Translations under genes and position numbers: made by a program
Shown: positions 61,897-64,000 of the stretch, in pieces
Layout of the letters: each line of letters starts with the position of its first letter
Position numbering within the stretch: the stretch's first letter is position 1
From: UBA4742 sp963785815
GTDB lineage: Bacteria > Actinomycetota > Acidimicrobiia > Acidimicrobiales > Acidimicrobilacustridaceae
DNA length: 64,000 bases
Direction of reading: 5' to 3'
NCBI GenBank assembly: GCA_963785815.1
Contig: CAWAWN010000002.1
Location: 1,364,001-1,428,000, forward strand
The notes under the pieces: model-generated
What the model was told of the DNA's origin: nothing
Database searches by the model: none
The model's input: the letters and a program-made list of their open reading frames with translations, nothing else

Positions 61897-64000
61897 TCAG
61901 CTCCGCTTGACACCGTTGACCTGGACCCCAACCCAGTCGCTCCCGAGGTTCACCCGGAACTGCTCCTCGACGATCAATGTGATCCTGTCCGGATCGGGGG
62001 CCAGGTCCCATGTGAGCTTCGCCGGCGCCCACACTTCGAGCCGGCTCTCGTCGCTGGTGGTCGTGGCGAGCACGGGATGGAAGCGGTGGGCCACGACCTG
62101 TTCGGCGTTCAGCGTGGCGAGCAGGGCCTGGAGGTCCTCGGTGGCACTGCTCGAGGCGATGACCCGGATGCGAGATGTCGGCGGATCTGGAGTCGTAGGC
62201 GCGGCGGGCGTCGCCGGAGCTGACGTGGCGGTGGCAGCTGGGGTGGTGGCCGGACCTGGCGGGAGGAGCAGCGAGCGGATCTCGGACGCCTCCGCCACAT
62301 CCCTGACTTCTCGATGGGTGAGGAAGTGCTCCAGTAGATGGGCCTCATGGGCCCAGACCGCGCGGAACCAGTCATCGAGTGCCTCGGTGTCGTCCCCGAG
62401 CATGCGTACGAGCTCGTGGATGTCGATGGTGTAGCGGCACCGCATCTCGACGGCGTTACCGAGGCTGGCCGCTCGAAAGGACTTGGCGGGTGGTTGCTTG
62501 TCGCTGGGGTGCTCAGGCAGGGACGGGTCGATCGGCTGGGCAGCCAGATCCTTCGATTTCGGGGCCAGCACCAGCTTGGGGTTCAGGAACGCTCGCAGCG
62601 GGCGGTTCTCGTCGGCGGCCGAGTCGTTGAACTGGCTCTGGACCTTCGACCAGATCCCACGGACCAGGTCCTCGCGATGGGGCATGGCGTTCACCTGGTC
62701 CTTCGGGTCGAGGCTGCGGATGAAGAGCGTGTAGCGGTTGTGGAGCCCAGGATCGTCGCGGATGGCCTCCAGGTCGGGATCCGCCTCGACCCAGGCGGCC
62801 TTGATCTGCTCGCCGCCGTACCGGGTCGGCGCTTCGGCCAGCAGCGACATGGCCGCCTTCCGCATCTTGATCCGCTCATGCTCGTCTAGGTTGCGACCAC
62901 AGGATCCGACCGCCAGTGCGCAGGCGACGTTGTAGACCGTGCCGGCCCAGGCGTTGGGTGGCATGGACTCCTCCTTCCACTCGTTCAGATCCGTGGTCGT
63001 GCCTGGCGCTGCCGGGGCGTGGTTCGCCGAGGAGGTCGACACCGATATGGCCCGCGACACGGGGATGGCGCTGAGGTAGAGGTCGCGGACACGCGGGGCG
63101 ACCCGGAACCGCTGCCCGTTGAAGCGACGCTCACTACGCCGGAGGGTGCGGCCCGCCATCCGGGGACGACGGTAGGCGTCTCCTGCCTTCCTGAACTCGC
63201 GGGCTGAGATCTCACAGAGCGCCTGAAACCAGTCGTCGTCGGCGGTCGATCCGCGGACCGCGCCGTTCAGACGAGAGGCGTCCTCCTCGTCCGGCTGGAG
63301 CAGCTCCACGATCCGATCGGTCAAGCCGTCGTCGGCGGCCACGGCGTTGCGCCACCTGACGCCGTGGTCGTGGGCCAGCGTGGACAACACGGCCGCGGCT
63401 CGGTAGCGGGCCACGGGGTAGGCGGGGTAGAGCCGGACAGTGTCCAGGTTGAGGACCAGGGCTTCGAGCAGACGACCCTGCTGCTGGTAGGCCTCCGCCA
63501 GGCGCACGAGCACCAGGCCGCTCGACGGGGCCTCGGCCCGGGCCTGCTCCAAGGCGTGGACCTGGTGGTTCAGGGCGGTACCGGCATGGCCAGCAGAACC
63601 CTGCTCGATGCAGGTCTGGCACCGGCCCAGCGCCGGGCCCGAGTCGGCCGACCACTTCGCCCATTGGGGGACGAAGTTGGCCCGGGAGATGATCCAGCCG
63701 GCGGCCCAGTACCCGGCCGCCCGGAGGACCTCGGCCTCGGTGGCCCCGGTCAGCGTCTTGGTCTCGAGGACCCGTGAGCGCCCGCGGGTGGAGATGCGCA
63801 GCGTCAGGACCGACTGGGTGGCCGTGGAGCTGTGGTCGTCGTCGTCCGAGGCCGCCTGCTCACGGTAGGAGAAGCGGATGATGTGGCCGGTGGGCGGGGC
63901 CAGGGCCCACGCCACGAAGTTGGCCAGCCCCTTCACCCAGGCCTGGGCGCCGAAGGCGGAGGCCGCGGCCAGCTCGCTGACCTGGATGATCGCGTCCGTG
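61897..64000 (-). CDS. Large protein of unknown function with a helical-repeat-like segment (5' end outside window)
   Basis: The frame is open from the stop at 61897 to the right edge of the window, giving at least 700 residues. A stretch around LVLVRLAEAYQQQGRLLEAL resembles a TPR-like helical repeat. A Pro/Ala/Thr-rich linker lies near the C-terminus, followed by a compact beta-rich end domain (ITLIVEEQFRVNLGSDWVGV). I recognise no enzyme motif. GTG codons near the edge are possible starts, but the upstream sequence continues in the same style. Confidence 0.65.
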   Translation of the reverse strand, partial: TDAIIQVSELAAASAFGAQAWVKGLANFVAWALAPPTGHIIRFSYREQAASDDDDHSSTATQSVLTLRISTRGRSRVLETKTLTGATEAEVLRAAGYWAAGWIISRANFVPQWAKWSADSGPALGRCQTCIEQGSAGHAGTALNHQVHALEQARAEAPSSGLVLVRLAEAYQQQGRLLEALVLNLDTVRLYPAYPVARYRAAAVLSTLAHDHGVRWRNAVAADDGLTDRIVELLQPDEEDASRLNGAVRGSTADDDWFQALCEISAREFRKAGDAYRRPRMAGRTLRRSERRFNGQRFRVAPRVRDLYLSAIPVSRAISVSTSSANHAPAAPGTTTDLNEWKEESMPPNAWAGTVYNVACALAVGSCGRNLDEHERIKMRKAAMSLLAEAPTRYGGEQIKAAWVEADPDLEAIRDDPGLHNRYTLFIRSLDPKDQVNAMPHREDLVRGIWSKVQSQFNDSAADENRPLRAFLNPKLVLAPKSKDLAAQPIDPSLPEHPSDKQPPAKSFRAASLGNAVEMRCRYTIDIHELVRMLGDDTEALDDWFRAVWAHEAHLLEHFLTHREVRDVAEASEIRSLLLPPGPATTPAATATSAPATPAAPTTPDPPTSRIRVIASSSATEDLQALLATLNAEQVVAHRFHPVLATTTSDESRLEVWAPAKLTWDLAPDPDRITLIVEEQFRVNLGSDWVGVQVNGVKRS

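Noticed and set aside
1..64000. tRNA, rRNA or riboswitch genes
   Set aside because: No cloverleaf, rRNA-like conserved stretch or known riboswitch core was recognised by eye. A covariance-model search would be needed to exclude small RNAs.

Overview
This window is very GC-rich and reads like a chromosome segment of a high-GC actinobacterium. The evidence is frequent GTG and TTG starts, dense ATGA/GTGA stop-start overlaps, TetR and FadR-type regulators, an F420-type luciferase-like oxidoreductase, a DUF222/HNH (13E12-type) protein, and many FadD, FadE and EchA-like genes. The mix suggests an Acidimicrobiia-like or other lipid/steroid-degrading actinobacterium. This is an inference from gene content only; no rRNA or tRNA gene was seen.

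Layout. (1) 1-4.3 kb holds the end of an amidohydrolase, a DMT transporter, and a TetR gene divergent from an orphan branched-chain-amino-acid-type binding lipoprotein, with a predicted promoter/operator between them. (2) 4.7-23.4 kb is a nine-gene, translationally coupled operon for an unusual iterative lipid/polyketide synthase. One giant protein carries two nitronate-monooxygenase-like (enoyl-reductase-like) domains, KS, AT, ACP and KR. A second carries KS, AT, DH and a degenerate phosphopantetheinyl-transferase-like tail. The operon also encodes a free PPTase, a free ACP, an alpha/beta hydrolase, a GT1 glycosyltransferase, two SAM methyltransferases and a kinase-fold protein with a changed catalytic loop. 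Together they could build, release, glycosylate and methylate a long acyl or polyketide chain. A five-copy palindromic 27-bp repeat sits in the tail of the second synthase, just before the ACP start codon. (3) 23.4-29.9 kb has a P-loop gene remnant, an amino-acid permease, an epoxide-hydrolase-like protein, an enoyl-CoA hydratase, a cupin, an SDR, a small unknown protein and an F420-type oxidoreductase.

(4) 29.9-39.7 kb is a nine-gene minus-strand operon for CoA-thioester catabolism: two acyl-CoA dehydrogenases, two crotonases, three acyl-CoA ligases, a thioesterase and a SnoaL-like protein. (5) 39.8-47.1 kb continues the theme with a crotonase, a ligase, a Zn-alcohol dehydrogenase, a DUF2889-like protein containing an 11-copy 24-bp minisatellite, and a second acyl-CoA dehydrogenase pair. 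(6) 47.2-60 kb holds a frameshifted amidohydrolase, a FadR-type regulator, a DUF222/HNH protein, a TetR regulator, a decayed P450 pseudogene, another ligase, and a minus-strand operon of P450, CoA-transferase (frameshifted), SDR and phosphotransferase, plus a further SDR. (7) 60-64 kb has a frameshifted SIMPL-domain lipoprotein, a small membrane protein, a GAP/LysE-like membrane protein and the end of a large protein of unknown function.

Long intergenic hairpins close several transcription units. Two of them, 5.7 kb apart, are near-identical copies. In-frame short tandem repeats recur in several coding genes, and three otherwise intact genes carry single small frameshifts that may be real or sequencing errors.
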